Source: Gyromitra esculenta (taxonomy: Eukaryota; Ascomycota; Pezizomycetes; Pezizales; Discinaceae). From it: a DNA stretch of 64,000 nucleotides. Each line of letters begins with the position of its first letter. Position 1 is the stretch's first letter. The stretch is taken from assembly GCA_038503075.1 (NCBI GenBank), contig JBCAML010000021.1, positions 1,240,001-1,304,000 on the forward strand. The letters are read 5' to 3'. Shown here one piece after another: positions 1-11,184 of the stretch. A program made the translations under genes and the position numbers. The notes beneath the pieces are model-generated. The model saw only the letters and a program-made list of their open reading frames with translations, was not told the DNA's origin and did no database searches.

Positions 1-217
1 CCTGTCCAGCATTGATCACTATTTGGGACATCTCATCATTATCACGCGCAGTCACTAAATTCTGTAGGCTGGCGACGTATGTGCTGATTGCGACTTTCAT
101 GTTTTGAGCGCCGATAAGCCAGATTTGATGGAGTCGTTCATGAGCGTCGCTATCAAGATCGATTGTATAAGATGGTTCAAGGACTAGCGAGCGTCGTTTG
201 AAGGCATTTTTGTTCAT
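1..217 (-). CDS. Partial orphan protein, N-terminal 72 codons, cut by the window edge
   Basis: An open frame runs from an ATG whose first base is at 217 to the left edge of the window without a stop. It begins MNKNAFKRRSL and continues with a mixed, helix-compatible sequence containing HERLHQIWLIGAQNMKV. No signal peptide or transmembrane segment is visible. The composition is balanced, unlike the AT-rich noise around it, and the frame is uninterrupted, which is the main support. I do not recognise the family. The C-terminal part and any introns lie outside the window, so length and function cannot be judged. Confidence 0.45.
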   Translation of the reverse strand, partial: MNKNAFKRRSLVLEPSYTIDLDSDAHERLHQIWLIGAQNMKVAISTYVASLQNLVTARDNDEMSQIVINAGQ

Positions 218-895
218 CTCACTCCTCTCCGGATTTCCTCTGAAACCAGAGGGTATAAGTGATGATAAATACTGAGTCATGAGCTCAAAGATATAGTGCT
301 AGATCCACGTTCTATTAGCCATTTTACTAGCGGAAGTGTTGAGAAACAAATTTTACCTCCGCGTTAGAGTACTAGTTAGGAAATACTGGAGGGATAAGGA
401 TGAATTTTCTCTAATTTAGAGTTATAGCTGAAGGAGGGAAATTTGTGGGGAACGGTACGGCTTTAGTGCGATTGAGCTTATAGAGAGTGGAATGTCTTAT
501 CTACTAGACGAGTGTAGATGAAAATCAAATAGGCTTACGAAAGCAATCGGATTCCAAAGTCATACAATCGATATACAGCAACTGAACTAGCAGGAAATAT
601 TTTCAGGACTTTCATGCGCTGTCCGAATATCAGCACACTCCGTAATCCTGTGTTGGTAAGATGCAAGTAACTGCAAGGCTACTTTTGCACTACAGGTGCG
701 CACGTTTGATAAAATTGCAATTTGGACCATAGTTAGCGCACTTGTAACCACAAGAGCGGGGAAATTTCGGATTGAGGTTAATTACAGGTCTTTGGTTTCA
801 GACTTTAGAAATCAGGTAATGGATCACAGACACGTAGACTAGATATGGCATTGTCATCGGATTGAAGACTTCCAAAAGCCAGCACACGCAGGTAT

Positions 896-897
896 AC

Positions 898-932
<35 letters not shown>

Positions 933-934
933 CA
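896..934. repeat. (CA)n microsatellite
   Basis: Nearly pure CA dinucleotide repeat of about 39 nt with one CAAA interruption in the middle. It produces a meaningless Thr-His-rich frame on the plus strand. Confidence 0.95.
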
Positions 935-1163
935 GCAATTCAGTACAGCTGCATCTCGAAATTTCTGTACCTTATCAACCTGAGAGCACAACAACGATAT
1001 GTCACCGAACAAAGCTATCACTAAACAAATCTATACGACACCAATTAAAAAGGGAGATATACATATAGTTATTAGTAAACTGGATATAGGTAGTATTTTT
1101 ATCACTTGAATGATCCCCTTCTAGTGAAACCGTAGTTTCAATCTGTTTAGCAGTTAGGGTTAG

Positions 1164-1300
1164 TGCTCGGGGCAAGCATGAAGAACCTAAACACAACTTT
1201 TGCTTATAGCGATTTTTGATTCGTCCTCAGGTAACACATTGACGGATTTGTTGGTCAACTTACACTCGCATGTTTAGGTTCTTCATGCCTACCCCGAGTA
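1164..1300. repeat. Foldback (MITE-like) inverted repeat, about 137 bp
   Basis: The left arm 1164-1193 and right arm 1271-1300 are reverse complements over 30 nt with about three mismatches; the core is CTCGGGG...GAAGAACCTAAACA. About 77 nt separate the arms. A TA dinucleotide lies just outside each arm, compatible with insertion at a TA target as in Tc1/mariner-type elements, although TA is self-complementary and so weak evidence. No coding capacity is present. Confidence 0.6.
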
Positions 1301-2018
1301 GTAAGAGGTGCAAAGACATGGTCATACGATATTCAGCAGCTCTAGAAGCACAAACAAACTAGTATCCTCATGCTGCCAGGAAATACATGGCAGATTTCTT
1401 GCAAGCAGATTTAGTAGGCTCTTGTGGAAATTATGATTTACTAAAATGATACTATGCTTTCCACGATTGCGATCAAGCTACTGATAAGGCCCCCTGGAGA
1501 TACTGTATCATTATCGGGCCTATTGAGATTTTAACTAAAGGGGAATGGAGAACATCTCCGTCACATGTACCCCTACTTTCAATGCAGTGTTCTTGATGAT
1601 GACGCAAGTTTTATTGCTCTCGATTCAAGATGTGTCTTCCACTCAGCTCCACTCAGCTCCACAAATCTCAGCCCACGATAATTTCTGAGGAAAACTAGCA
1701 ACTTAGTATATGCAAGGCATAGTACCCAATATTTGGTGCTATGTTTGGGTTGCACAATAACTTCCTCCATTAGCCTTGCATACAAATTAAGGCTCGTAGG
1801 ATTCGTATATAAACCTACCTCCTAGGTCGTGCACAGTCTCCTCATCCAAAGGCAGCTACCGTCTACTGTTTTGATACTTGTCCACCCTTCCAGAGACTGC
1901 CTAGATATTTGTCCACACTTCCACATATCAGCCAGCTTAAATCGTATGTTACATTCTTTACCATTTCACGTGTTGTCGCTCTTTTACCTTCTACTGACTC
2001 CCAAGCTCTTGTAGTATA

Positions 2019-2492
2019 ATGTCTTCATACGTGGAATGTGTCGAACAAACTAGAGTCACTGGAAAGGACGGGTACGTTGGTACCATAAACCTTACTGGGA
2101 AATCCATCGCCGAAGGCTGCGAAATGGTGGTGCATACGATGCAAGAGGCGACGAATGATGTCAACAAACAGAGCTCTGGCCTCTCAAGGGAGGAAATCCA
2201 ATGGATTCTGGGAGAAGAGGCGGTCAAAGCCAAGAAAGAAATAGGGGCGCGCATTGATCAATCAACCAACAATATGGTGGAATACATCAACAATCTACCT
2301 GCTAACCAGCAACGTGGTGCGATGAATGCTTGGAGGAGTGCCTTGGATATAGTTAAGAGTGCTTTCGCTAAGGCAATGGAATTTATTGGAAAAGCTATGA
2401 CAGCGGTTTCGGGCTGGGCTCAAGATATGTGGACGAAAGTAAAATCATGGCTTTCGCAGGCTAAGGAAATCTTCTCAAATCTCTTCCGTTAG
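2019..2492 (+). CDS. Orphan 157-aa protein with amphipathic C-terminal helix
   Basis: A single uninterrupted frame of 157 codons starting at ATG (MSSYVECVEQ). The first 40 residues look like beta strand (GYVGTINLTGKS). The middle is charged and probably helical. The last 50 residues form a long amphipathic stretch rich in Trp, Phe, Lys and Ala (GWAQDMWTKVKSWL), ending in NLFR. No signal peptide is seen. The composition is clearly protein-like, and no in-frame stop or intron is needed. I do not recognise the family. The C-terminal helix could bind a membrane or a partner, but that is inference. No neighbour gives functional context; the next gene is almost 4 kb away. Confidence 0.6.
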   Translation: MSSYVECVEQTRVTGKDGYVGTINLTGKSIAEGCEMVVHTMQEATNDVNKQSSGLSREEIQWILGEEAVKAKKEIGARIDQSTNNMVEYINNLPANQQRGAMNAWRSALDIVKSAFAKAMEFIGKAMTAVSGWAQDMWTKVKSWLSQAKEIFSNLFR

Positions 2493-5316
2493 TCCAGAAT
2501 GCTAGATAGATGTATTGTCGATGAAGGCATTTCTTTTCATATTTTTGTTGAGGAGGGCATTGATGTGCTATTGGCGAGGGCTCCTACACCTTCCTTATCT
2601 TATTTTCTCTTTTGTGACAACCTTTGTGAATATACTTTCTCTTCGCTCTATAGGGCACATCTTCCAGAGTCAAAAATTTGGGTTATTTTGAATATCAATT
2701 GAAAAGTATTATCATGTCCTATAAAATATTTAGGTAGAACATGATTGAACTCCAAATAATTGAAAAGATAAGCCCAACTCGGTGAAACCCAACCAACCAC
2801 GCTACCAATTAACCTAAAGATCACCAGCAGGGTTTCTTAGAAACTATCGTCAACATTTTAGTCCGTGCGCAGGATATGCCCCTATACTTAGTCGTACGCC
2901 ATTGACTGCGGGACATCGCAAATAAAAAAGCGCGTCATGGCTACATCTACTAATCAGATAGCCATTAGCCTAGTATCTTCTCAGGAAGAATAAAAAGTAA
3001 GAATTAACAATCACCAACGCCGTCTGTGCTAGCCGAAAAAATTAGACTGTCTTCTATGTACAAATTAGGTACGTAGCAACACAAAACCACAGCAAAACCT
3101 TGAATAAGAAGAAGTCCAAAGCCATAAAATCCTCTAGCTCCATGAAAATTTCGATCAGATATTTGGATTCTTCACCTATTCTTTAATTAGCAAGGATCTC
3201 TCCTGTGCTTTAGAGAGTGTTTTAAGTTTGTTGCTGTCCAATGCTTATTTGGTGTGCCCTCCGTCGCCAGGTACCCACTGTGTACACAGAAGACTGTCTA
3301 AATTTTTCAGCTCGCAGTAGCTTCGTGTCTCATGCACGCGCATGTCGTGTAATCTGGATCAGGCGCAGCGATTCACGCGCAGAAATGCGACAATGTGGAA
3401 TTAACAGGACACTTCATTCGATGAATGCTGCGGGGGCATTGGCTTGCATTTCCTCAGTGTTTTAAATGCTAGCGACGAAATTTAATATGGCTTCGAGGTG
3501 CAGGTGTGTTGCCATCATCAAAACTGAAGAACAACAAAGTGTCGGAGTTAACAATAAGCATCCCATGCACTGGTAAATGGATATATCCGAGTAAGGGAAT
3601 TAGTTTCTGTTTTTTTGGCAATTTTCGCAGTGTGTTTTTTGTCTGGGGTTCGTTTTGTCGTTTGAACTTTCGTGTACCCCCAATCCATATTTCGATTTTA
3701 GCAAGTGCTCGCAACAGGTACAAAGAACCCAAGTGTGCTAACTATACCCAATCGGCGGTCTCTCAGAGCATACCCAGCCAAGGGGTTCACTAATCTCACT
3801 TGACCACAGCCTCGGCCGCCTCATGGCGATCGTCAACTGCCAATCATGGTACAGACATGGACATGTTCTACTCATGTTACCAGAATTAAATTAAGTCACG
3901 TGACTGATCTGACCAATTGAAAACGAATGCTCATCACAAATCTGGTCACATGGCTTATTTTGATTCTGATAACATGGTGCCTGACGGTGAAACTGACCAG
4001 CTGGCGTATGAGGGAAACTTGGTAACAACGAGCACGAAACCCTAAACCTCTGTCTGCGGATTGGGCCAGCTAGACACTTGTCCGCCAACTAACCAGTCTG
4101 CCACCAGACCAGGGATTCCTGTGCTCGGGGCGGTAGAGGAACCTGAAAATGCATAGTCTCAGACAGGGGGGAGCAGGGAAGTACATTGGGCTGTTAAAAT
4201 GGGAGTTTTAGATCGACTGAAGAACTAAAGAAGCAACTTCATTTTCTAACTAATAAAATCAAAAAGTTACTCCACTACCGATAAGTATGTCCCCACACAA
4301 CAGAAATTATTGGCTCAATGCGCTCTACTATGCTATCTATAAATTCAAAAACATCCTCCGTGAGATTGTCCCTGTCTCGTCTGATCGCTTCTCTCATTTA
4401 TACCACCCTTTAGGGTTTTTTCTATCACGAGTTGTAGATGACGGCACTAACTTGGCGCTTCCTAGTCTATTGTCATAGGTGACCTTTCTTCTCTACTTTC
4501 TACTTAGGCGTTCGCTAAATACCAGGGAATGTGACAACATGCCACATGCACACCCCGCCAACCGAAACTCCAAATGCACAGAATCAATCAAATCACGAGC
4601 CAATCCCCACTCAATAGCCAAATATATATAATTGTAACTAGCTATCATTATTTATTTGCCGCTCTACTGATTTAGCTACTTTAGCAGGTGGGCGCGCGTG
4701 CAACTTGTTGCAAAATTTTCCAGTATTTAATGAACGCCTAAGTACAAGGTATGGAAACACATCACCTTGCACTTTGCCCACACAAATGGACTGGGAAATG
4801 GCGCATAGTGATGCAGTTATAGGGGGCATGATTTGTAAATGCATCACTTGATGCTTCTACTGATGCTTTTGCAAGAGGTTTTCCTCCAGTTTGACTTTCC
4901 TGATAAGTTTCCACAACTATCCCCAAGTAAATATGTCAAGAAAATGGTAAGGAAAAGTGTTGGGAAAGGTGTACCATGGAAAGTCATGAGGAAAGTCGTC
5001 AGGAAAGTCGTCAGGAAGTCATCAATAGAGTTTTATTTAAACCTTTTTGTTGGAAGTAAAGCTTAAGTAGCAGTAAACAGTAACTTTCACATATGATTTG
5101 ATAGTATAGGTGGTATAGTGTCCTGATAGTAGTTGAGTATTCAAAGTTCGATTACTGGTGTTAAATTTTTCTTTTTTAAAGCCAAAATACTTGGAAAATC
5201 GTCAATGGGAATACACACACAGATGCATTTATTGATTCATTCCAATACCTCGTAGAGATTTAAATCAATACAAGGTTACACCACCAAACGTCTTCAGAAT
5301 CAAGTTTAAGGGCGTA

Positions 5317-5550
5317 TATTCATGCCGCCAGATTTAAAATACGTCACATGACTACTTGTTAGCAGGCATACGAACCAGAAAACATGGGGGATGTGGCTTT
5401 GTACGCTGCGGCATTAGGCACGGATTCCGTGGCATACAAAGCCACACCCCCATGTTTTCCGGTTCGTATGCCTGCTAGCAAGTAGATTCTGGCCCAGTTC
5501 TCTACCAAAATCCAGTCGCTTGACGCATTTTAAATCTGGCGGCATGAATA
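5317..5550. repeat. Foldback (MITE-like) inverted repeat with asymmetric arms
   Basis: The left arm (5317-5405) and right arm (5432-5550) are inverted copies with high identity: outer part tattcatgccgccagattt, inner part gcaggcatacgaacc. The right arm carries about 30 extra nucleotides (about 5485-5515) absent from the left, so one arm has an indel. The central loop is short (about 26 nt) and partly self-complementary. The ends carry TA on both sides. No transposase is nearby, so this would be a non-autonomous element. Confidence 0.75.
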
Positions 5551-6108
5551 AATTGGTGGGGTTTGCATATATCCCGATTTTGCTACGACCAGAGCCGCTA
5601 ATCGGCAAGTCATACCCGATCGGCTATATTGATTGGACATGAAATCTCATGGGCAGCAGGCTGACTGTAGACGGGGGATCTCACCTCTCATATAGCGATT
5701 AATCACAAATTACAAGAGATCATGCAGATAAGTTGTGGTAACCATGATATCCTGTCATTGGATATTGTAAGCATGCGCACTCGGTTGTCCACCCCCCGTC
5801 CTTGAACTGCCATGCGCATTTCGCAACATTGCGTTATCGCTACTTTCCCATAAGTTTGCGTAATGGCATTACCAATATAGCCTTGATAGCAAAGCGTGGT
5901 GGGGTCTCTGCACTAGCCAATTATTGCGCAATGCTCTGATAACCTATTCTAATCAATGCCACATTATCAACCTTCTGTTCATATAGCTTTTGTTTCTGTC
6001 GATAAAGGTTGCTTCCTGGTTATTATTTTGTTAGAGTCGAACCTCGCTTTGAACCTCTAACACAATTTCAAAGTGGTTGCACCGCGTGGAAGCCCAGTCG
6101 GCTGTATG

Positions 6109-6330
6109 TACCGTATGTACTCTCGAAATACGCCCAGCTATGCCCCGAGCTAAACCTAATATAGTACTGAAAAGAGCCATTCAGAGTCTCGCTTTCTACA
6201 TGAGCCACGTAGCCTCACAGATTTGACAGAGTTGATTGCAGCAGGACGAAGCTATCTTCCGCCACATTCAGTACTATATTAGGTTTAGCTCGGGGCATAG
6301 CTGGGCAGTATTTCGAGAGTACATACGGTA
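6109..6330. repeat. Foldback (MITE-like) inverted repeat, about 222 bp
   Basis: The left arm 6109-6171 and right arm 6267-6330 are reverse complements over 63-64 nt with a single indel. The ends read TACCGTATGTACTC and its complement, and the arms include the block gctcggggcatagctgg. A 95-nt spacer separates them. TA flanks are present on both sides. The right arm ends only 64 nt before the start codon of the downstream gene (6395), so the element lies in its promoter or 5' leader. Confidence 0.8.
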
Positions 6331-6394
6331 TGTATCGATATCTGGTCTACGCCAATATCAGCCTTGTATCTAATCCTGGTAAAACGCAGCAGAT

Positions 6395-7066
6395 ATGTCG
6401 AATGCCATTGAATTCAACATTGCCGGATGCGGTACACTCATCGGCCAATCAACGCGTACCCTCTACAACTATCCACACCATGAGGCGCTGTTCGTAATCA
6501 CTGATATCCACTTTCGTGGCTACGAATGGGTATTCAATGGCTCGAACCAAAACGATACCCTCGATCATAGCCCCTACGAGTGGAGCTACATCACGAAACT
6601 TCAAATAGATAGCGGCCAAGAAGCAATGGCACAGTTTGGAGTTGGTGCCCTATTCAAGGGGCTCTCTATGACTATCTCCGAATCGAAAAGGGTGTTCTCA
6701 GAGACGGAGACCGCGACTGCCACGACTCACAAAGCGATTGTCACCGTTCGACCAGGCTCAACGGCGCATGTGTGGCAAAAGCGATACCGGTTTCGGGTAG
6801 AGATCTGGTTCCGTTTGGATGCGTGGGGCAGTAATTGGACGGTCGGGGATCGCGAGCTGGGACCTGATGGAAATAACGTTATCCTGAAGCGGGGAGGGGA
6901 AATACACATCGATGCCAATGAATACCGATCAACATTAGTTAATTTGTCTGGGCAGAGGCAGACTAGTGTAGTCCCTATGCAAGTCGAGCCTAGGCCTCCT
7001 ACTAGGGAGTGGGAAAAGCTTACGGACCTAAGTCGGGCCGCTATCCAAAAAGAGATTAATATCTGA
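6395..7066 (+). CDS. Beta-rich orphan protein, possibly aerolysin-like fold
   Basis: A single 223-codon frame starting at ATG (MSNAIEFNIAG). The sequence is rich in alternating polar/hydrophobic strands. Around residues 95-125 there is a Ser/Thr/Ala stretch (SETETATATTHKAIVTV) followed by RPGSTAHVW. This resembles in pattern the Thr/Ser-rich insertion loop and following strand of aerolysin/ETX-type beta-pore-forming proteins. A Trp/Arg-rich block (FRVEIWFRLDAWGSNW) follows. There is no signal peptide, so it is probably cytosolic or released unconventionally. The aerolysin suggestion rests on pattern only; a plain fungal DUF is equally possible. The gene stands alone, with a foldback element directly upstream. 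Confidence 0.6.
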   Translation: MSNAIEFNIAGCGTLIGQSTRTLYNYPHHEALFVITDIHFRGYEWVFNGSNQNDTLDHSPYEWSYITKLQIDSGQEAMAQFGVGALFKGLSMTISESKRVFSETETATATTHKAIVTVRPGSTAHVWQKRYRFRVEIWFRLDAWGSNWTVGDRELGPDGNNVILKRGGEIHIDANEYRSTLVNLSGQRQTSVVPMQVEPRPPTREWEKLTDLSRAAIQKEINI

Positions 7067-8189
7067 AAGTGTCCTATATCGCTATCTTTAGGAGTAACAA
7101 TGATATAAAAACTGGAATGCATTTGTGAATGTCAAAGCTCCTTTGTCGGAAAGTGTTAGAATAGCATCAAGCACGAGTTTTCCTGCTTTCCGTTTCCCGA
7201 TTCTTCGGGTTTTTCCATTTCGCACCTATCGTGCCTACCCTTCTCATCGCGTCTGCCCAACGCCAGGTTTCGATGAATGTACTTTTGCCCTGAGAAGAAC
7301 TCAAAGATAAATGGGGTGTATCAGTACGTAGGGAATATTCCCGTCAGCAGAACCATATCTCCTGTTCGTAGTGAGTTTGGAGATCGATCTCTGCAAATTT
7401 AGGGCAGCTCCTTATTTTTACCATCCTATGGCTAGTAGCGATCATTTTAGATCTCTCAGTAAGTACAAACTCAATATTTTATTTTTGTCGTATTTTCGGT
7501 TTGTTTGTGAAGTCGGAATATGGTTAGCCAACCCTGTATCAAAACTAACCCAGCTTGGTAAAGGCCCAAGGTAATCATTACCGCACTAGCGGAGGGAATA
7601 GTAATCGCAATCTAATGTTAGCCTAATGACTAACTAGAATTCACAGAGGTGGTTAGCTGATTGCATAGTTACTAATTTATTACCCCACTCGCTCTCCTAT
7701 CGAGTTCAGATTGATTGAGTTTAGACTTCCAAACCCATGTCATTATATCTTCAAGAGTAAAACTATGTTCTATCCATACACCAGGCGAGATTAATTGATA
7801 CATTACACAGCACCAGGAAAGGGGGTGAAATTGGTACGATATTCGTACATCATTCTCATGAATGCAGGAGTAGATCGGTAGTACTACAGAGTTTTAAAAG
7901 GTAATACGGCCGCCATGCTGACTTATTCCTACACTTTCTAACGGTACGGTGCCAAAAAGACCCCACTCTCCGATACTGTAATTAACATTCCAAAAGTCCA
8001 ACTAGTGAAAGTCATATGGCATGACTGAACACACAGGTAGCTAAAATAGTACGTATGTACCGAACCGCTAAACTGCACGACAAAAACTTCAAAATATTAA
8101 AATACACAGTAAAATAACATCGTATCCCTTGAAGATATTCATTCTCGACGCTTCCCAGAAGCATCAACCGCCATCCCATCGCTTTGCTC
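7067..8189. other. Intergenic region, nothing recognised
   Basis: AT-rich spacer between convergent genes. Only short frames without protein-like composition are present. Confidence 0.5.
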
Positions 8190-9065
8190 CTAGACGACCA
8201 TAAAATACACCAGAAGACTAACAGCCACAGCACCGACGCTACACCCTGCCCCAAGTCCAACAGAACGGCCAGCAGCGTTAGTGGTGGTCTGGTTGGTGTG
8301 CGTATTTGAATCCAGATTCGACGCAGTACTAGTCGGTGCAGAAGCCGTCCCCGTAGTCTGTGCGGCATTGGTCGATTTCGCACTCCCTGTAGTCGTAGCA
8401 GTAGCAGAACTCTTCTTAAACGTATACGTGCTAGTTGCCGCCTACACCACATCAGCTCTGCCCCTCCTCTAAAAACGGTGCTCTTAAAAAGAGAACTCAC
8501 AGTACTAGCAACCAGCGTATCCGACCCACCCTCGCTCTGACTCGTCTCACTAGTCAACCCAGCCTCTGCACACAGTTCCCCAAAACCTAACGACTCCCCA
8601 TTGGTATACCCCGCCTGACCCTTCACACAGCAGAAATACTTAAGGCTATACCGACTGGCCCATAGCGTCCAAGTCGGATCTGCACACAACGGCGCAGGAA
8701 ACGGGTGTCCTACGTCGCCGCCACAATAATTATCGCCTATACCCCACTGTCAGCTATATGTATATATATTGTGTAGGGGGAGGGGGGGGAACGCGTAATA
8801 TACCAGAGGGACAACACATAATATCGCCTGTGTTAGAGCCAGCGACACACTTCGTGTCGCTGGGGCAACACGCATCTTGGCCTGGAAACGTAATTGCGGT
8901 TTTGCAGGAGCGTGACAGTTCCGGACATGTTTCAGCGCGGAGGGCCCAGCCGCCCGTGAGCGAGAGCTGGCGTCTGTTGAGACCGATTGGAGCTGCTGGG
9001 AGAAGGGTTGCGGTTGTGAGTGCGAGGGTTAGGGATAGAATTGCGAAGGATAATGGGGAATACAT
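8190..9065 (-). CDS. Secreted Cys-rich, Ser/Thr-rich protein with hydrophobic (GPI-type) tail
   Basis: Three-exon model: 9065-8804, 8736-8501, 8441-8190 (introns of 67 and 59 nt; donors GTATAT and GTGAGT, acceptors TAG), giving 249 aa. It starts MYSPLSFAILSLTLALTT, a typical signal peptide. A Cys-rich part follows (CPEL..C, DACCPSDTKC, MCCPSGDNYCGG), the last motif being restored exactly across intron 1. The centre continues with paired cysteines (YFCCVKGQ), then a Thr/Ser/Ala-rich stalk (ATATTTGSAKS). The protein ends in a 20-residue hydrophobic tail, the layout of fungal GPI-anchored wall proteins. It probably sits in the plasma membrane or cell wall. I do not recognise a named family. Perfect frame agreement at both junctions supports the model. 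Confidence 0.8.
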
Positions 9066-11184
9066 CTTTTTATTTGACCACGATGGAGGGTTCGAGGCGA
9101 AGATAGACGGTCGATTAGGAACGGGTGTGGGACCGGGGGGGGGGGTAATATATAATTTTTTTTCGTCCTTATTGTTAGATGTTATGGCTGCCCTGGGCTG
9201 AGGCGCCAAGTTCCGTGGAGATTGCCGGCGTTGTTGTCTCGGGTTTGTAGGTTGTACGAAATTGCCGAAAGCTATTGGTAGGAATAGCGAGCCAAGCGTC
9301 CCCGTGCGGAATATTTGGACACCCTGCGCGGCCACAAATCATGAAACGGAAAACAGCCTTAGAGCTTGAACCTATGATGTGTTTGCATGAAACCGTATAT
9401 TTGTCCACGATATATCACTCGACTAGAGACAAGCCCCTAGTGTTGGATATATAGTATATATCCGTAGGCTTCCTAGTGTTTCATTGGCACATCATTTGTC
9501 GGGATACCGATATCGGTTCGGTCAATAGTCTTACCTGCTAATGGGGGTTGCTCGGGCCGATCTATTCGGCGCCCAAAGAGCCCCCATATGCCTGCTTATA
9601 TATGACTCCATAGGGAGTATATATATGGGCCTCCACGCCCGTTCTTCTATTCTCTTTCCTCTTCTGTACTTTTTACTCGAGACTGAATATCACAAATCTA
9701 TTCTTTATATTCAACACCCAGCAATCCATTATCTAGTGATATGCCTTAGTAAACCTAGCCTTGTCGCCCTGTAGGGGGTCGTATGTCCTGAACGAAGAGC
9801 CATATCCTATGTACTCAGAGCACTGGGAGCCTGAGCTTTGAGCTTTGATAAACCTGTGAAAAGCTCGCAGTCGGGATCTCATGCCGCTGCGCGGCGTTCA
9901 ATCTCTCCTAGTTCGCGGTGGTGCTCTACAAAGTGCTTTTGAAGTCCTGATATTGGGTTAGGGTTCTGTCATCCTTGTTCTTGAAGGGTGGCAATCAAGA
10001 TTTACTGGTCAGATTGACTGACCAATCGGCATTGATATTAGTTCTTCTCTTACCCCATAAGCCTTCACTCCGTTCAAGGCATTTCTCTGGGTTTTCTAGG
10101 AGGGATTATACAGCTACATTTAGCAGACATACTCTAAAAACCGCCGCTTCACAGTTGCGTCCCTAGCGGCTTTCCTAGTACGACGCCTTCGAATATTGCA
10201 CCACATCAGCAAGATAGAGGTTAAGTACTACCTATTCTACTAGAAAGCCCAAAACTCGAAGTCTTCTTCACCAAGCTTCCTTATGCCACACGCACCAATC
10301 ACAAGATACCACTTCCTCTAGAATAGCTATGCTAGCTTTCGTCCGTAGCCCAGACCCGAGACCGACCAAAGCCCTGCTAATGAAGACGACAATAAAGCGG
10401 TTTGTCCGCCTACCAGAGAACGTCCTCAAAGCCGAGCATCACACCTAGTTGCAATGCAGCCTTTCTAACGAGTGATACTTTGTGAAGTTCGATACATATA
10501 GATAGATGGATAACCCACATACGCATCCAAGCCTTGAAGTACAATACCCATGTTATACACCGATACTACATGTAAGGTAAGCCCTCCATCGCCAAGGAAT
10601 AGCTTATCTGCACATGGTTGATTAAGCTCACATGCCAAGCCACGGTAGTTGTGTTGAGGGGATTACTAATATGGATGCAGAATGCAGTGGTTATAGGATG
10701 GGCGGGCAAGGCGCCGCCAGCGGGCTTAGGTGTGGATGTGTAAGAAGAGGCTTAGGTGGGGGGCTTTGGGGAGTAAGAAGTGGTTTGAAGATGGTCTTAT
10801 GGCTGTGGCTCTTTTGCGGGTTGGAGTTGCTGCGGTATACTGGGTCATGGAATAGCTATATCAACTCTGCTAGTTGTAGAGACTCATCGCAGCATCACAT
10901 TGCTGAAACAAGGTACAGTTGGTAGCGCATTTTAATGGGGGTGTAATTTTTGGAGGATCGCGCATGTATGTGCTTCAAATTTCATCTCGCGCAAATTTGA
11001 CTTTTACTAGTGTCGTACCGATATCATACATGTGCCGGTCTCGTCCCTTCCCATATGAAGCATGAAACATCTATTCATCTATAAACCAGATATAATCCAA
11101 GCCCTGTCTACGACCAAATCCACATAGTGAAATACAATCTATACCCAGCGAACAAAACACCAACCTAGCCTCCCAGCAACTCCG
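9066..11184. other. Gene-poor region with decayed coding-like sequence
   Basis: No intact gene. It contains short AT hairpins (9445-9463 and about 9593-9627). On the plus strand around 10200-10650 one frame reads like protein (RFVRLPENVLKAEHH, LHRQGIAYLHM) but is broken by several TAG/TGA/TAA codons, suggesting an old, mutated gene that I cannot identify. Confidence 0.4.
9445..9463. repeat. Perfect 9-bp palindrome with 1-nt centre
   Basis: The sequence ggatatata-g-tatatatcc is a perfect inverted repeat. It lies in intergenic DNA with no gene within 300 nt, so no role is assigned. Confidence 0.7.

Larger units (their letters stand above)
218..2018. other. Intergenic region, no convincing gene
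   Basis: AT-rich sequence with only short, overlapping, low-complexity frames. It holds a CA microsatellite (896-934) and a small foldback element (1164-1300), listed separately. A 10-bp duplication (actcagctcc) lies near 1640-1660. Nothing else is recognised. Confidence 0.5.
2493..6394. other. Gene-poor region with two foldback elements
   Basis: About 3.9 kb without a convincing gene. It contains the inverted repeats at 5317-5550 and 6109-6330. Near 4975-5020 there is a short 12-nt tandem motif (gaaagtcgtcag and variants), whose complement gactttcctga also occurs near 4892, giving a small possible hairpin. Remaining open frames are short and low-complexity. Confidence 0.5.

Noticed and set aside
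862..1068. Open frame over the CA microsatellite
   Set aside because: Its Thr-His run comes entirely from the dinucleotide repeat.
5090..5190. Possible tRNA (B-box-like agttcgattac followed by T-runs)
   Set aside because: No acceptor, D or T stem pairs; only short words match.
10200..10650. Kinase-like wording in a stop-rich plus-strand frame
   Set aside because: Too many stops and no complete kinase motif; kept only as a note on decayed sequence.
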